The position numbers and the translations under genes were made by a program. Under the pieces are notes generated by a model. It saw nothing but the letters and a program-made list of their open reading frames with translations. It was not told the DNA's origin and ran no database searches. Below are positions 14,731-23,771 of a DNA stretch of 31,682 nt, in pieces. This DNA comes from Deltaproteobacteria bacterium (lineage in GTDB: Bacteria; Desulfobacterota; Deferrisomatia; Deferrisomatales; Deferrisomataceae): contig JAADGT010000021.1 of the NCBI GenBank assembly GCA_013152215.1, positions 1 to 31,682 of the forward strand, in the 5' to 3' direction. Position 1 is the first letter of the stretch, and the number at the start of each line of letters is the position of its first letter.

Positions 14731-15279
14731 ATGGGCTTTCTAAAAAAAATCATGGTCGCGGTCGACAAAACAAACATCTTTGTCGGCAAATTAATGGTCG
14801 GGGTGACATTGGTGGCAATCGTTGTCATCACCTTCGAGGTGATTGCAAGGTATGTTTTCCACCGCCCGACCAACTGGGCCCACGAACTAATGACCCTTCT
14901 ATTCGCAATCCAGTACATCATCTCTGGAGGATATGCCCATTACTATAGAGCCCACGTACGAGTAGATGTATTTTACTCCTCATTCGGCCCCAGAACGCGG
15001 GCCGTCCTAGATCTCATTACCAGTGCTTTCTTTTTCCTCTTTGCCGGCGTCTTACTTTACACATCATGGACATTCTACTGGAGCTCTCAGACCATGGAGG
15101 CCGGGTGCGAGATCTTCGGGATTCCGGTCCCAGGGGAACGATCCCTGACGGATTGGGGCCCCGCCTTCTATCCGATCAAGTTCATGATGCCCTTGGGATC
15201 CCTTCTTCTCCTGTTGCAAGGCATCGTCTGGTTCATCCGTGACCTGCACATGGCTTTTACGGGGAAGGAGATGTCATGA
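14731..15279 (+). CDS. dctQ: TRAP transporter small permease subunit DctQ
   Basis: 182 residues, four predicted membrane helices (about 18-40, 52-75, 92-115, 143-165). ATG 14731 has GGAGGG 5 bp upstream. EVIARYVFHRPTNWAHELMTLLF (residues about 35-57) is the usual DctQ signature. The last residues overlap the DctM start (ATGA). Codon choice in this gene includes CTA, TTA and ATA, unlike the very GC-rich flanking genes. The small subunit stabilises the DctM channel. Confidence 0.93.
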   Translation: MGFLKKIMVAVDKTNIFVGKLMVGVTLVAIVVITFEVIARYVFHRPTNWAHELMTLLFAIQYIISGGYAHYYRAHVRVDVFYSSFGPRTRAVLDLITSAFFFLFAGVLLYTSWTFYWSSQTMEAGCEIFGIPVPGERSLTDWGPAFYPIKFMMPLGSLLLLLQGIVWFIRDLHMAFTGKEMS

Positions 15280-16598
15280 ACCTCAGCATTGAGCTGATCA
15301 CCCTTTTGATGTTCGGTTCTCTGTTCCTCCTGCTCGCGTTGGGCCTCCCTGTGGCGTTCGCGTGCGGTTCGGTCGGCATTCTGTTCACGGCACTCCTCCA
15401 AAGCCCCGCCGCCGTCAACCTCGTTTCCACTCGCATTTTCGGGCTGATGGTTCAGTACCTTCTCGCGGCGATCCCACTGTTCATTTTCATGGCGTGCGTC
15501 CTCGAGCGGGCGGGGCTCATCGCAGAACTCTACGAAATGGTGTACCAGTGGGTGGGGTTTCTGAAAGGAGGCGTGGCCTCGGCCACGATCCTGGCGTGTA
15601 CCATGATGGCGGCCATGGTCGGTGTGATCGGGGCCAGTGAAGTGACCATGGGGGTCATTGCCCTCCCGGAGATGCTCAAGCGCAAATATGACAAGTTCAT
15701 CGCCTGCGGGTCGATTCTCGCGGGGGGGACGCTAGGCATCCTGATCCCGCCAAGCGTGATGCTGATTGTGTACGGCCTGGTGGACAACACCTCCATTGGT
15801 CGTCTCTACGCCGGAGCCTTCCTGCCGGGGTTTTTACTGGCCACCCTTTACATCGTCTACGTAACCGTCCGGTGTCATCTGAACCCCAAACTGGGTCCCC
15901 CTGTTCCGCCGGAGGAGCAGCTCAGCCTCAACGAGAAACTGAAGCTCCTCTGGCCTGTCCTGCCTGCCGGCATCCTGGTGTTCCTCGTGCTCGGCACCAT
16001 CTTCACCGGGATCGCTGCACCGACGGAGGCAGCTGGGGTGGGGGCCGCGGGAGCGATCGTGCTCACCGCTCTTCAGGGAAAGTTGAGCTGGAAGGGGCTG
16101 ATCGAGGCGGGGGAGAACACCCTGAAGTCCAGCGCCATGGTCTTGTGGACCATGTTCGGGGCCAACATTTTCGTAGGTCTTTACATCATGGTCGGAGGAG
16201 GACGGTTCGTGACCGAGATGCTGGTGGGCTCCGGCCTGGACAAATGGGTGATCATCGTGATCATGCAGATGATCCTGATTTTCCTGGGGGCCTTCATCGA
16301 CTGGGTCGGGATCATCATGCTCTGCGTGCCGATCTTCGGGCCGATCATCCGGCAGCTCGGGTTCGACCCAATTTGGTTCGGGGTGCTTTTCGCAGTGAAC
16401 TTACAGATCTCCTTCCTCTCTCCCCCGTTTGGATATGCTCTGTTTTACCTGAAAGGGGTTGCTCCTCCAGAGGTCTCGACCACCGACATATGGAAATCCG
16501 CACTGCCGTTCATCGGTATCCAGGTGTGCGGCGTCGTCGCCTGCATGGTGTTCCCGGAGATCATCACATTCGTACCGAACCTCTTGTTCAAAGGGTAG
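15276..16598 (+). CDS. dctM: TRAP transporter large permease subunit DctM
   Basis: 440 residues, about 12 membrane helices, the usual length for DctM. The start overlaps dctQ by 4 bp (ATGA), which couples their translation. GLPVAFACGSVGILF (about 24-38), GILIPPSVMLIVYGLVDNTSIGRLYAGAFLPG and FIDWVGIIMLCVPIFGPI are DctM hallmarks; the last lies in the second half that forms the Na+ and substrate sites. It drives sodium-coupled uptake with the periplasmic binding protein. The gene ends the plus-strand operon and converges with the minus-strand catabolic operon 268 bp away. Confidence 0.95.
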   Translation: MNLSIELITLLMFGSLFLLLALGLPVAFACGSVGILFTALLQSPAAVNLVSTRIFGLMVQYLLAAIPLFIFMACVLERAGLIAELYEMVYQWVGFLKGGVASATILACTMMAAMVGVIGASEVTMGVIALPEMLKRKYDKFIACGSILAGGTLGILIPPSVMLIVYGLVDNTSIGRLYAGAFLPGFLLATLYIVYVTVRCHLNPKLGPPVPPEEQLSLNEKLKLLWPVLPAGILVFLVLGTIFTGIAAPTEAAGVGAAGAIVLTALQGKLSWKGLIEAGENTLKSSAMVLWTMFGANIFVGLYIMVGGGRFVTEMLVGSGLDKWVIIVIMQMILIFLGAFIDWVGIIMLCVPIFGPIIRQLGFDPIWFGVLFAVNLQISFLSPPFGYALFYLKGVAPPEVSTTDIWKSALPFIGIQVCGVVACMVFPEIITFVPNLLFKG

Positions 16599-16624
16599 AA
16601 TCCGTCCCGGCCCCCCGTACAACT

Positions 16625-16672
16625 CCGCCCCGGGCCTGGGGTTCCCGGTTCCGATGCTCCCGGGAGGGGCGG
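16625..16672 (+). terminator. Weak GC-rich hairpin after dctM
   Basis: CCGCCCC (16625-16631) can pair with GGGGCGG (16666-16672) 27 bp after the dctM stop. There is no T run, so it may be a 3' stabilising structure or chance in GC-rich DNA. Confidence 0.3.
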
Positions 16673-16866
16673 CCCCGTCGTCATATCCTTGCCCCGCGAC
16701 AGGACCGATCAAGGGTCCAAGATGGGAGTAAGATCTTGGGCTGTGAAGCCACAGAATGGGGGCAAACGCAACACGTCCGCACGGTTCGAGCCTTTTCGAG
16801 CGCACCGTGGTCCCGGCACCCCGGTGTGCAACAGGCCCCGCGGCCGAAGCCCACCGGTTCCCCCGG

Positions 16867-17370
16867 TTAAACCCGTTTTCTTTTCAGGTCCGGATTTTCC
16901 TCCGCCAGTGCCGAGACCAAACCCTGGATCCCGGGATGTTTTTTCGAGCACAACAGATAGACCTTTTCCCTCGGCAGGCGGAACCGCAAGAAACCGACTC
17001 GGAGAGGAGGGCCTTCCACCGCATCGATCTCGCGGGCGGGCACCGTGAGGGTCCGCCGCACGCTGACGAGCCGCAGCACTCCGCCCGGAAGCACCTCCGC
17101 GCGATGGGCCACGCCGGCGCTGAAATACGCCGTGTATCCCAACACGAAGGCAACCATTGCGACCTGAAGGGGGCCGGGGTTCCACGACGCGCCAAAGCGC
17201 ATCCCGAGAACGACCCCGCAGGAAACGGCCCACAGGATCACCCCCCCATGGAACGCCAGGATCCAACCGATCGGTGCCTGGTACCGAGCCCGGGCCCGAT
17301 CGCAGGTACTCCGTGCGGTCATTGCCCGGGAAAGACTCGCCGCCCCTATCCCCCCCGCCCGCCACCTCAT
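16867..17370 (-). CDS. Uncharacterised two-helix membrane protein
   Basis: 167 residues from ATG 17370, whose A is shared with the TGA stop of the upstream gene (TGATG); GGGAGGTG lies 9 bp before, so coupling is clear. Two membrane helices are visible at about residues 36-60 and 68-90. They are followed by a soluble part with beta-rich text (EVLPGGVLRLVSVRRTLTVPAREIDAVEG) that resembles bacterial PH-domain-like tails of membrane proteins, then basic KRKRV at the end. I cannot assign a named family. As the last gene of the catabolic operon it may be a helper or a passenger. Confidence 0.6.
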   Translation of the reverse strand: MRWRAGGIGAASLSRAMTARSTCDRARARYQAPIGWILAFHGGVILWAVSCGVVLGMRFGASWNPGPLQVAMVAFVLGYTAYFSAGVAHRAEVLPGGVLRLVSVRRTLTVPAREIDAVEGPPLRVGFLRFRLPREKVYLLCSKKHPGIQGLVSALAEENPDLKRKRV

Positions 17371-18068
17371 CACGCCGGCACCTCCCACCACTCGGGCCGG
17401 GCCATGATGCCCAGCGGGCCGTCCCGCGGGTCCTCAACCCACACCGCCGTCCACGGAGAAGCAGCTCCCTGGGGAAGGCGCCTCACGGACACCCCCAAGG
17501 GAGCAGCCAACGCTTCGGCAAACCCCAGTGGGTCTGCGGTTACAACATCCCAGTGCCTACCGTGGTCATGGGGCCCATCGGGGAAGAACTGGTCCTCAAG
17601 GTAGTAGCGAACCCGTCGGTACGCATCAAAAACCGGGGTGTATCCCCTTTCGTGGTCTGGCGCCCGGCTCTCCCGTGGGACCACATCGGGCCCGGCTCTC
17701 CGGGACAACGCGATCCGAAACGCCTCCCGATCGGGATACCGGAAGCCAGCGTGGTGCAGCACCCACGGGTGCGCCTCCATCCCTAGCTCCACAGCTCTTC
17801 CGATCAGCATCCCCCAAGACTCCGGCACCCCTTTCACGCTGACCGCATGGTGGTTACGGACGTCTTCCAACCCCCGCGTGACGGCGTTAACCGCGGCAGC
17901 CCGGTCGGCAGGCTTGGCGTCCCCCGGTGGACCCAGATGGCGGACCCCCAAAATCAGGTCGCCGTCGTCGTTCCGCCACCCCACGGCCCCCGCGGCCCGG
18001 ATGCGAGCCGAGACACAAAGGAGGTCGAGCACCCCAAGGGCGTGTCCGATACGCGTCTCTCCGGTCAT
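17370..18068 (-). CDS. Uncharacterised soluble protein in the glc-like operon
   Basis: 232 residues from ATG 18068, which has GGGAG upstream and starts 24 bp after glcF ends; the frame stays open upstream into glcF but without a better start. No membrane helix or signal peptide is seen. Features are a histidine-rich middle (VRNHHAVSVKG, WVLHHAGF, DHGRHWDVV) and paired aromatic residues near the C-terminus (PEWWEVPA). I do not recognise a family. The conserved-looking histidines could bind a metal, but this is only a visual impression. Its place directly after glcF and its coupling to the next gene argue for a role in the same pathway. Confidence 0.65.
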   Translation of the reverse strand: MTGETRIGHALGVLDLLCVSARIRAAGAVGWRNDDGDLILGVRHLGPPGDAKPADRAAAVNAVTRGLEDVRNHHAVSVKGVPESWGMLIGRAVELGMEAHPWVLHHAGFRYPDREAFRIALSRRAGPDVVPRESRAPDHERGYTPVFDAYRRVRYYLEDQFFPDGPHDHGRHWDVVTADPLGFAEALAAPLGVSVRRLPQGAASPWTAVWVEDPRDGPLGIMARPEWWEVPA

Positions 18069-18091
18069 GGGGACTCTCCCAGAAACGGCTA

Positions 18092-19351
18092 CTAGGAACA
18101 GGCCTCCCGAACGAGCTCGCTCACGTGGGCCACTCGGACCGGAAGGCTGGCCCGTCTCACCCCGTACCGAAGCTGGATCAGGCATCCCGGGCACTCCGTG
18201 GCCAAGACACCGGCTTCCGTCTTCCTAAGGTTTTCCATCTTCCGGTCCAACACCACCATGGACTGTTCGTAGTGCAATACGTTGTAGCTTCCGGCCGCTC
18301 CGCAGCATCGGTCGGCCTCGGGCATCTCCACGTATTCCACCCCGGGGAGACCGCGTAGGACCTGCCGGGGTTGCCCCACCACCCCTTGGTACCGGCTCAG
18401 GTGGCAAGGATCGTGGTAGGTAACCTTTCCCCGGAATCCATGCCCACGGGGAGATGGACAACCGTCCTCCGCCAGGTACTCACTGAACCCTTTCACCCGA
18501 GAGGCCAGCCGGGAGGCCCGGTCCCGCTCCTCGGGGCTCTCCTCAAACAACTCCGGATACTCCTTCAAAAACGCTGAGCAACTCCCGCAGTCGGTCAGGA
18601 TCACCTCGGCATCGACCTGCTCCAACGCGTCCATGTTCTTTCGCGCCAGAGCCCTCGCCGCTTCAAGGTCGCCGTATCCATAGGCGGGGAGCCCGCAGCA
18701 AACGTTGTCGACCACCCGCACCCGCGCGCCCCCCTTCACCAGCACCTCCACCGTGGCCTCGGCCACGTCGGGCAAAACGAAGTTGAATCCGCATCCCACG
18801 AAATACGCGACGGTGCGCCCGGCGCCTCCGTCCAGCCGCAGGGTCCGAGCCCTCTCTCGGAAAAACCGGGTGGGGAGCCTTTCGACCAGCCCTTCGACCC
18901 GATCGAAGTCCTTACCGAACCACTTCAAGATTCCTAGCGCCCGGGCTAGCCGGGTGATACCCGTGTTCTTCCCCACAGCGGCAAGGCGAACGAACCGCCC
19001 CATCCTCACCGGATCTGGCAGGAGTCGATGGAAGAGAAAACGCATGGTCCGGGGTTGCCCCACCCGCCGCACATACTCCGCCCGGCCAGCGACGACGTTG
19101 CGCTCGGTGCGAACCGCCGGAAAGCAGTTCGCCACACACGCCTTGCACAGCAGGCACTCGAACAGGGGATCCTTGAAGTCCTCGCTGATCTCGAGCTCGC
19201 CCTCGATCAGGCTCCGAACGTGGGCGTTGTGACCGCGGGCAACGTTGCGTTCGTCCTTGGTGATGTCGAAGATCGGGCAGTGGGCCTGGCAGAACCCACA
19301 ACGGTTGCACTTGGCGACCTCATCGTAGACCTGCCGGAGATCTTCACCCAT
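18092..19351 (-). CDS. glcF: Glycolate/D-2-hydroxyacid oxidase Fe-S subunit, GlcF-like
   Basis: 419 residues. ATG 19351 with GGGGAGAA upstream. Two 4Fe-4S motifs lie at Cys15, 18, 21, 25 (CNRCGFCQAHCP) and Cys66, 69, 72, 76 (CLLCKACVANCFP). Two CCG domains carry NVCCGLPAYG and DRCCGAAGSYN, as in GlcF, lactate-dehydrogenase Fe-S subunits and heterodisulfide-reductase HdrD. It passes electrons from the flavin subunits to a quinone or other acceptor. It follows glcE by 21 bp. The gene symbol denotes family resemblance; the natural substrate may be another 2-hydroxyacid. Confidence 0.9.
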   Translation of the reverse strand: MGEDLRQVYDEVAKCNRCGFCQAHCPIFDITKDERNVARGHNAHVRSLIEGELEISEDFKDPLFECLLCKACVANCFPAVRTERNVVAGRAEYVRRVGQPRTMRFLFHRLLPDPVRMGRFVRLAAVGKNTGITRLARALGILKWFGKDFDRVEGLVERLPTRFFRERARTLRLDGGAGRTVAYFVGCGFNFVLPDVAEATVEVLVKGGARVRVVDNVCCGLPAYGYGDLEAARALARKNMDALEQVDAEVILTDCGSCSAFLKEYPELFEESPEERDRASRLASRVKGFSEYLAEDGCPSPRGHGFRGKVTYHDPCHLSRYQGVVGQPRQVLRGLPGVEYVEMPEADRCCGAAGSYNVLHYEQSMVVLDRKMENLRKTEAGVLATECPGCLIQLRYGVRRASLPVRVAHVSELVREACS

Positions 19352-19372
19352 GGTTTCTCCCCTCGGCGGGCA

Positions 19373-20605
19373 TCATTCCACGGCCGGAAACAGGCGGGCG
19401 GGGTCCAGGGATTTCTTGAGGGGTTCGAGCACGAACCGGCGGTACTCCGGAGAGTGACAGGACTCCCACGCTTCCAGCACAGACCGGTGGACGCGTACCG
19501 GCACCACGTGCCCCTCATGCCGGGCGGCGAGTTCCCTCACCCCCGACATCACGCCCCCTTCCTCTCCCATCGTGACCCAGACCACTCCGTTCCCTGCCAA
19601 CAGGGCCACCCGGCGGGGGGAAGGCACGACCCGCCGAAGGGCCTCGAACACCGCCACCCCTGCGGCCGGCGGGACGCACACCTTCAGGCTGATTCGATCC
19701 TCTCCCAACGGAAGGGGATCCAAGGGGGTGCGAAGCGTCTCCAGCATGGCGCTCCGCCCCTCCTGCACCCGAAAGGCCCCCCCATGGTGCGAGGCCATGG
19801 ATTGCAAGTCTTTCTGCTGACGTTCCACCGCCCCGGGGTGGCCCTCCAACGCCACGAGGCACCGGATTCTCCCCTCCTCAGCCTCAGCGACGAGCACGGC
19901 GGACGGCACGAGCACCGAGCTGCGCAGATCCGACACGAACGCCCCCAGCCCTCCATCGCCGTCCGCGAACGAGACCTCGCACAGCGAGGAGGCTGAGGGG
20001 ATGGGGTAGATCCGCAGAGAGAGGCTCGTAATCACCCCGAAGCTCCCCGCGCTTCCGAGGAGAAACTTGGTGATGTCATACCCCGAGACGTTCTTCACGG
20101 TCTTCCCACCGAACCCCATCTCTCGGCCCCGGGCATCCACGCCCCGCACCCCGAGCACGAGATCGCGCAGCGTCCCATAGAGATGCCGCAGCGGGCCGCT
20201 GGCGTTCGCTGCGAACGTCCCTCCGACCGTCGCTCGGTCGGAGCAAGGGGGATCCGCCGGCAGGAAAAACCCTCGGCCCTCGCGTGCCAAGTGGTTGTTG
20301 ATCGCGTCGATGGTCATGCCTCCCAGCACCGCCACGGTGAGGTTCTGGGGGTCGAGCGCCAAAATCCTGTCGAGCCCGGTGGTGTCCAGCACCAGGTCCA
20401 CCTCGGCCGGCAATGATGCCCCCGGCACGGTGGCCCCTCCCACCGGCAGGAGCGTCCAGTTTTCCCGTGCCGCAGCCTCGACGACCCGTTGGGCCTCTTT
20501 CTCGTTGGAAGGCCGCTCGAACCGCCGGACCTCCACACCCAACCGCTCGAGCTCTTCGATGGCCGGGCCCACCTCGTCCCTCTTGCCGCTCGTCTCGTTC
20601 ACCAC
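19373..20605 (-). CDS. glcE: FAD-binding subunit of glycolate-type oxidase, GlcE-like
   Basis: 410 residues from GTG 20605, chosen for the AGGGAGA site 7-8 bp upstream; a second GTG follows at 20602, and the frame is open further upstream inside glcD without a better site. The FAD_binding_4 (PCMH) domain covers residues about 20-190, with LPVGGATVPGASLP, VTVAVLGGMTIDAINNHLA-like LTVAVLGGMTIDAI, DPPCSDRATVGGTFAANASGP and GKTVKNVSGYDITKFLLGS. GlcE is shorter and more diverged than GlcD and is required for activity of the E. coli complex. It sits between glcD and glcF in the canonical D-E-F order. Confidence 0.9.
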   Translation of the reverse strand: MVNETSGKRDEVGPAIEELERLGVEVRRFERPSNEKEAQRVVEAAARENWTLLPVGGATVPGASLPAEVDLVLDTTGLDRILALDPQNLTVAVLGGMTIDAINNHLAREGRGFFLPADPPCSDRATVGGTFAANASGPLRHLYGTLRDLVLGVRGVDARGREMGFGGKTVKNVSGYDITKFLLGSAGSFGVITSLSLRIYPIPSASSLCEVSFADGDGGLGAFVSDLRSSVLVPSAVLVAEAEEGRIRCLVALEGHPGAVERQQKDLQSMASHHGGAFRVQEGRSAMLETLRTPLDPLPLGEDRISLKVCVPPAAGVAVFEALRRVVPSPRRVALLAGNGVVWVTMGEEGGVMSGVRELAARHEGHVVPVRVHRSVLEAWESCHSPEYRRFVLEPLKKSLDPARLFPAVE

Positions 20606-20622
20606 CGTTCGTCTCCCTGCGG

Positions 20623-22023
20623 CTAGGCGGCCAGCGCCGCGTCGAGTTCCTCCGGGAGGACCTTTCCGGGGTTGCACAGGTTCTTTGGATCGAGGGCGGC
20701 CTTGATTGCCCGCATGAACTCGATGTCGGCCCGGCGAAACACGAACGCCATCTCCTTGAGTTTCTCCGTTCCGATTCCGTGCTCTCCGCTGATGGTCCCG
20801 CCGAGTTCCGCGCAGATCTTGAGGATCTCGGAACCGGCCTTGTGGACACGGGCCATCTCGTCGGGATCGCGGGCGTCAAACAGGATCAGCGGATGCAGGT
20901 TGCCGTCTCCCGCATGGAACACGTTGCCGATCATGAGATCGTACTTCCGGCCCACCTCCCTCACCGCCGCGAGGGCGGCGGGCAACTGGGTCCTAGGCAC
21001 AGTGCCGTCGCACACCAGGTAGCTGGGGCGCAGGCGCGCCACCGCGCCGAAGGCTCCTTTGCGCCCCGCCCACAGCTCCGCCCGCTCCGTGGCGTCCTTT
21101 GCCTTGCGGGCGGAGACCACCCCATTCTTCTCACATAGCTCCATGATCCGGTCGGCCTGCTCGTCCATTCCGTCGGCCAGACCGTCCAGCTCAATGATGA
21201 GCACCGCATCTGCGTCCGTTGGGTAGCCCGCGTGTACCGACTCCTCCACCGCCCGAATCACCAAGTTGTCCATGATCTCGAGGGTGGCCGGGATGATCCC
21301 TTCAGCGATGATGTCCGACACCGTTTGACCGGCGCTCTCCAGCGACTCGAAGATCGCCAACATGGTGACCACCCGCTCCGGGGCCCGCATGATTCGGACG
21401 AGGATCTTCGTGGCGATGCCGAGCGTTCCCTCAGCCCCCACGAACAGCCCCACCAGGTCGGGGCCCGGTGTGTCCGGCGCTCGCCCCCCCAACCACACGA
21501 CCTCGCCGGAAGGGAGCACGACCTCCAACCCCAACACGTGGTTGCTGGTCACACCGTATTTGAGGCAGTGGGGGCCGCCCGAGTTCTCCCCCACGTTGCC
21601 TCCCATGGTCGAGACCTTTTGGCTCGCCGGGTCAGGGGCGTAGTAGTAGCCGTGCGGCGCAAGGGCGTTCTGAAGGGTCAGATTGAACACCCCGGGCTCT
21701 ACCAACGCCTGTTGGTTTTCCAGGTCGATCTCGAGGATCCGATTCATCCGGGCCGTTTCGATGACCACGCCGCCATCGGGCGGCACGGTGCCACCGCTCA
21801 GGTTCGTGCCCGCGCCCCGGGCGAGGTAAGGAACACCCTTCTTGTACAGGGTCTTCACCACCTGCGCGACCTGCTCCGTGGTCTGCACGAACACCACCGC
21901 CCGCGGTCGGCCGGTAGCCAGCCCGGCATCGTACCCGTAGACCGCAAGGTCCACCGGTTTCGATCTCACGTTCTCGCGGCCCACGATCCGCTCGAGTTCG
22001 GCGACCAGTGCGTCTCGAGCCAT
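20623..22023 (-). CDS. glcD: Glycolate/D-lactate oxidase catalytic flavoprotein, GlcD-like
   Basis: 466 residues. ATG 22023 has AAGGAG upstream. It oxidises a D-2-hydroxyacid (glycolate, D-lactate or similar) to the 2-oxo acid with FAD. The PCMH FAD-binding domain shows GAGTNLSGGTVP (about 71-82), PDPASQKVSTMGGNVGENSGG (about 131-151) and CLKYGVTSNHVLGLEV. The C-terminal oxidase domain carries NVFHAGDGNLHPLI and the hallmark ISGEHGIGTEKL. Length fits GlcD (499 in E. coli) slightly shortened. It follows the ThDP enzyme by 28 bp and leads glcE and glcF, so the three likely form one complex. Confidence 0.93.
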   Translation of the reverse strand: MARDALVAELERIVGRENVRSKPVDLAVYGYDAGLATGRPRAVVFVQTTEQVAQVVKTLYKKGVPYLARGAGTNLSGGTVPPDGGVVIETARMNRILEIDLENQQALVEPGVFNLTLQNALAPHGYYYAPDPASQKVSTMGGNVGENSGGPHCLKYGVTSNHVLGLEVVLPSGEVVWLGGRAPDTPGPDLVGLFVGAEGTLGIATKILVRIMRAPERVVTMLAIFESLESAGQTVSDIIAEGIIPATLEIMDNLVIRAVEESVHAGYPTDADAVLIIELDGLADGMDEQADRIMELCEKNGVVSARKAKDATERAELWAGRKGAFGAVARLRPSYLVCDGTVPRTQLPAALAAVREVGRKYDLMIGNVFHAGDGNLHPLILFDARDPDEMARVHKAGSEILKICAELGGTISGEHGIGTEKLKEMAFVFRRADIEFMRAIKAALDPKNLCNPGKVLPEELDAALAA

Positions 22024-22051
22024 CTCCGACTCCTTCCCCCCCGCCTGCGGG

Positions 22052-23737
22052 CTACTCGAACTCCCGGATGCTGTCGATGCTGGTCCCCATGGAGCAGTCC
22101 GTGTCCTTCTCCACGATCACGTCCACAACCGCGAGGCGGCCCGCGTCCACCGCCCTCTGGAGGGCGGGCTTGATCTGCTCAGGCTCGGTGACGCGCTCTC
22201 CGTACGCCCCGAACGCCTCGGCCAGTTTCACGAAATCGACCTTCTGGTCGCCGTACCAGATATCGATCTCGTAGCGCATATTGTACTGATACTTCTCTGC
22301 CTGGCGGATCAGGCTCAGATTTCCGTTATTGATAATGACAACGACGAACGGGATCTTGTAGTGGCAGGCGACCGCCATCTGCTCCATACAGAACTCGATT
22401 CCGTAGTCACCCACGATCTGAACGACCTGCTTTTCAGGGCAGGCCACCTTCACACCGATCGCTGCGGGAAGGTCCCAGCCCAAAGGCCCGGCCCCGCCGC
22501 AATCAATGAAGTGGCGAGGTTTGGACACCTTTAAAAACTGCCCTGCCCAAATTTGGTTCAGCCCTATACAGGTCACGTAGATCACGTCATCCCCGAAGAA
22601 CTCATTCACCTCCTTCAGTGCCCGTTGAGGTTTGATCGGAAGGCCGTCGTAATCCCATTTCCGTTCCAAACGTTTCCTTTCCTCAGGGAGACGGCGGACG
22701 CGCCCGGTCGGGTCTGGCAGCGGGCCCACGTTTCGGCGCTCCACTTCATCCAGCAGAGCCTGGAGGGCGAGTTTGGCGTCGGCCACAATCCCCACTTCGG
22801 GCATCAGGTTCTTCCCCATTTGACCCGGATCCACGTCGATCTGGATGAACCTGCGGTTCCCCGTGTACACCCCGATCTCCCCGGTGTGACGGTCATTGAA
22901 CCGACACCCAACGGCCAACACCACGTCCGAGTCCAGGAAGGTCGCATTTCCGCATCGAGTGTTGCACTGGATTCCCACCTGTCCAGCGTAGAGAGGATGG
23001 TCCATGGGGAAGCCCCCCTTGCCCATGTAGCTGGTGACGACGGGCACCTGGAGCCGCTCGGCAAGGGCGCGAAACTCGTCCCAGGCCTCGGCCAGGATCA
23101 CCCCGCCGCCGAGCAACATCACCGGCTTCTCTGCCGACGAGAGAATGTCCACGGCCTTCGAAACGGCCCCGGGAGACGGCGGGGTCTTTGTGATCGGAAG
23201 CGACGTATCCGCCGCCGGATCGTATTCGATCTCGCCTTTCTGGACGTCGAGCGGAAGGTCGATCAGAACGGGCCCCGGCCGCCCCTCCCGGGCGATCCGA
23301 AACGCCTCTCGGAACACCCACGGCACTTGGGCCGGCTCTTTCACGCAGTAGCTCTTTTTTGTGATCGGTCTTACGATCTCGGCGATGTCGACGGCCTGGA
23401 ACGCTTCTTTCCCAAGTTGAGCCCGCACGTTCTGGCCGGTGATGGCGATGACCGGAATGGAATCGGTATACGCCGTGTACAATCCGGTCACGAAGTTCGT
23501 GGCCCCCGGACCAGAGGTCGCAGCACAAACTCCAACGGAGCCGGTAACCCGTGCCAATCCGTCGGCCGCGAAAATCGCACCTTCTTCGTGGCGGGTCACG
23601 TAATGCCGAATCTTTCCGTTGCGCTGCAACGATTGGTAAAACGGAAGAATTCCTGCACCCGGGATGCCAAAAATCGTCCGCACGCCTTCGTCCACCAAAA
23701 TATGCACCGCTGCGTCCATCGCCGTCATTCGTGCCAT
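22052..23737 (-). CDS. ThDP-dependent enzyme of the glyoxylate carboligase / acetolactate synthase family
   Basis: 561 residues. ATG 23737 with AAAGGAGG. All three ThDP-enzyme domains are present: PYR (1 to about 175), central (about 195-330) and PP (about 370-540), with the cofactor motif VGDYGIEFCMEQM...NN. Collinear similarity to E. coli Gcl is strong from the first residue (MARMTAMDAA against MAKMRAVDAA), in KEAFQAVDI, YVTCIGLNQIWAGQ, GPLGWDLPAAIGV and SMGTSID at the end. Yet residue 51 is Glu (RHEEGA) where E. coli Gcl has Val51. Gcl is known for lacking this canonical activating glutamate, so the enzyme may instead ligate or decarboxylate another 2-oxo acid. I avoid the symbol gcl for that reason. 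The LarA homologue precedes it and glcD follows. Confidence 0.88.
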   Translation of the reverse strand: MARMTAMDAAVHILVDEGVRTIFGIPGAGILPFYQSLQRNGKIRHYVTRHEEGAIFAADGLARVTGSVGVCAATSGPGATNFVTGLYTAYTDSIPVIAITGQNVRAQLGKEAFQAVDIAEIVRPITKKSYCVKEPAQVPWVFREAFRIAREGRPGPVLIDLPLDVQKGEIEYDPAADTSLPITKTPPSPGAVSKAVDILSSAEKPVMLLGGGVILAEAWDEFRALAERLQVPVVTSYMGKGGFPMDHPLYAGQVGIQCNTRCGNATFLDSDVVLAVGCRFNDRHTGEIGVYTGNRRFIQIDVDPGQMGKNLMPEVGIVADAKLALQALLDEVERRNVGPLPDPTGRVRRLPEERKRLERKWDYDGLPIKPQRALKEVNEFFGDDVIYVTCIGLNQIWAGQFLKVSKPRHFIDCGGAGPLGWDLPAAIGVKVACPEKQVVQIVGDYGIEFCMEQMAVACHYKIPFVVVIINNGNLSLIRQAEKYQYNMRYEIDIWYGDQKVDFVKLAEAFGAYGERVTEPEQIKPALQRAVDAGRLAVVDVIVEKDTDCSMGTSIDSIREFE

Positions 23738-23771
23738 CGGTTCCTCCTTTTCGGTGTTTCCGAACGGGAGA

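Noticed and set aside
20961..22173. Long frames on the plus strand over glcD and the ThDP gene
   Set aside because: They are antisense shadows; the minus-strand frames carry clear FAD- and ThDP-binding motifs and ribosome binding sites.
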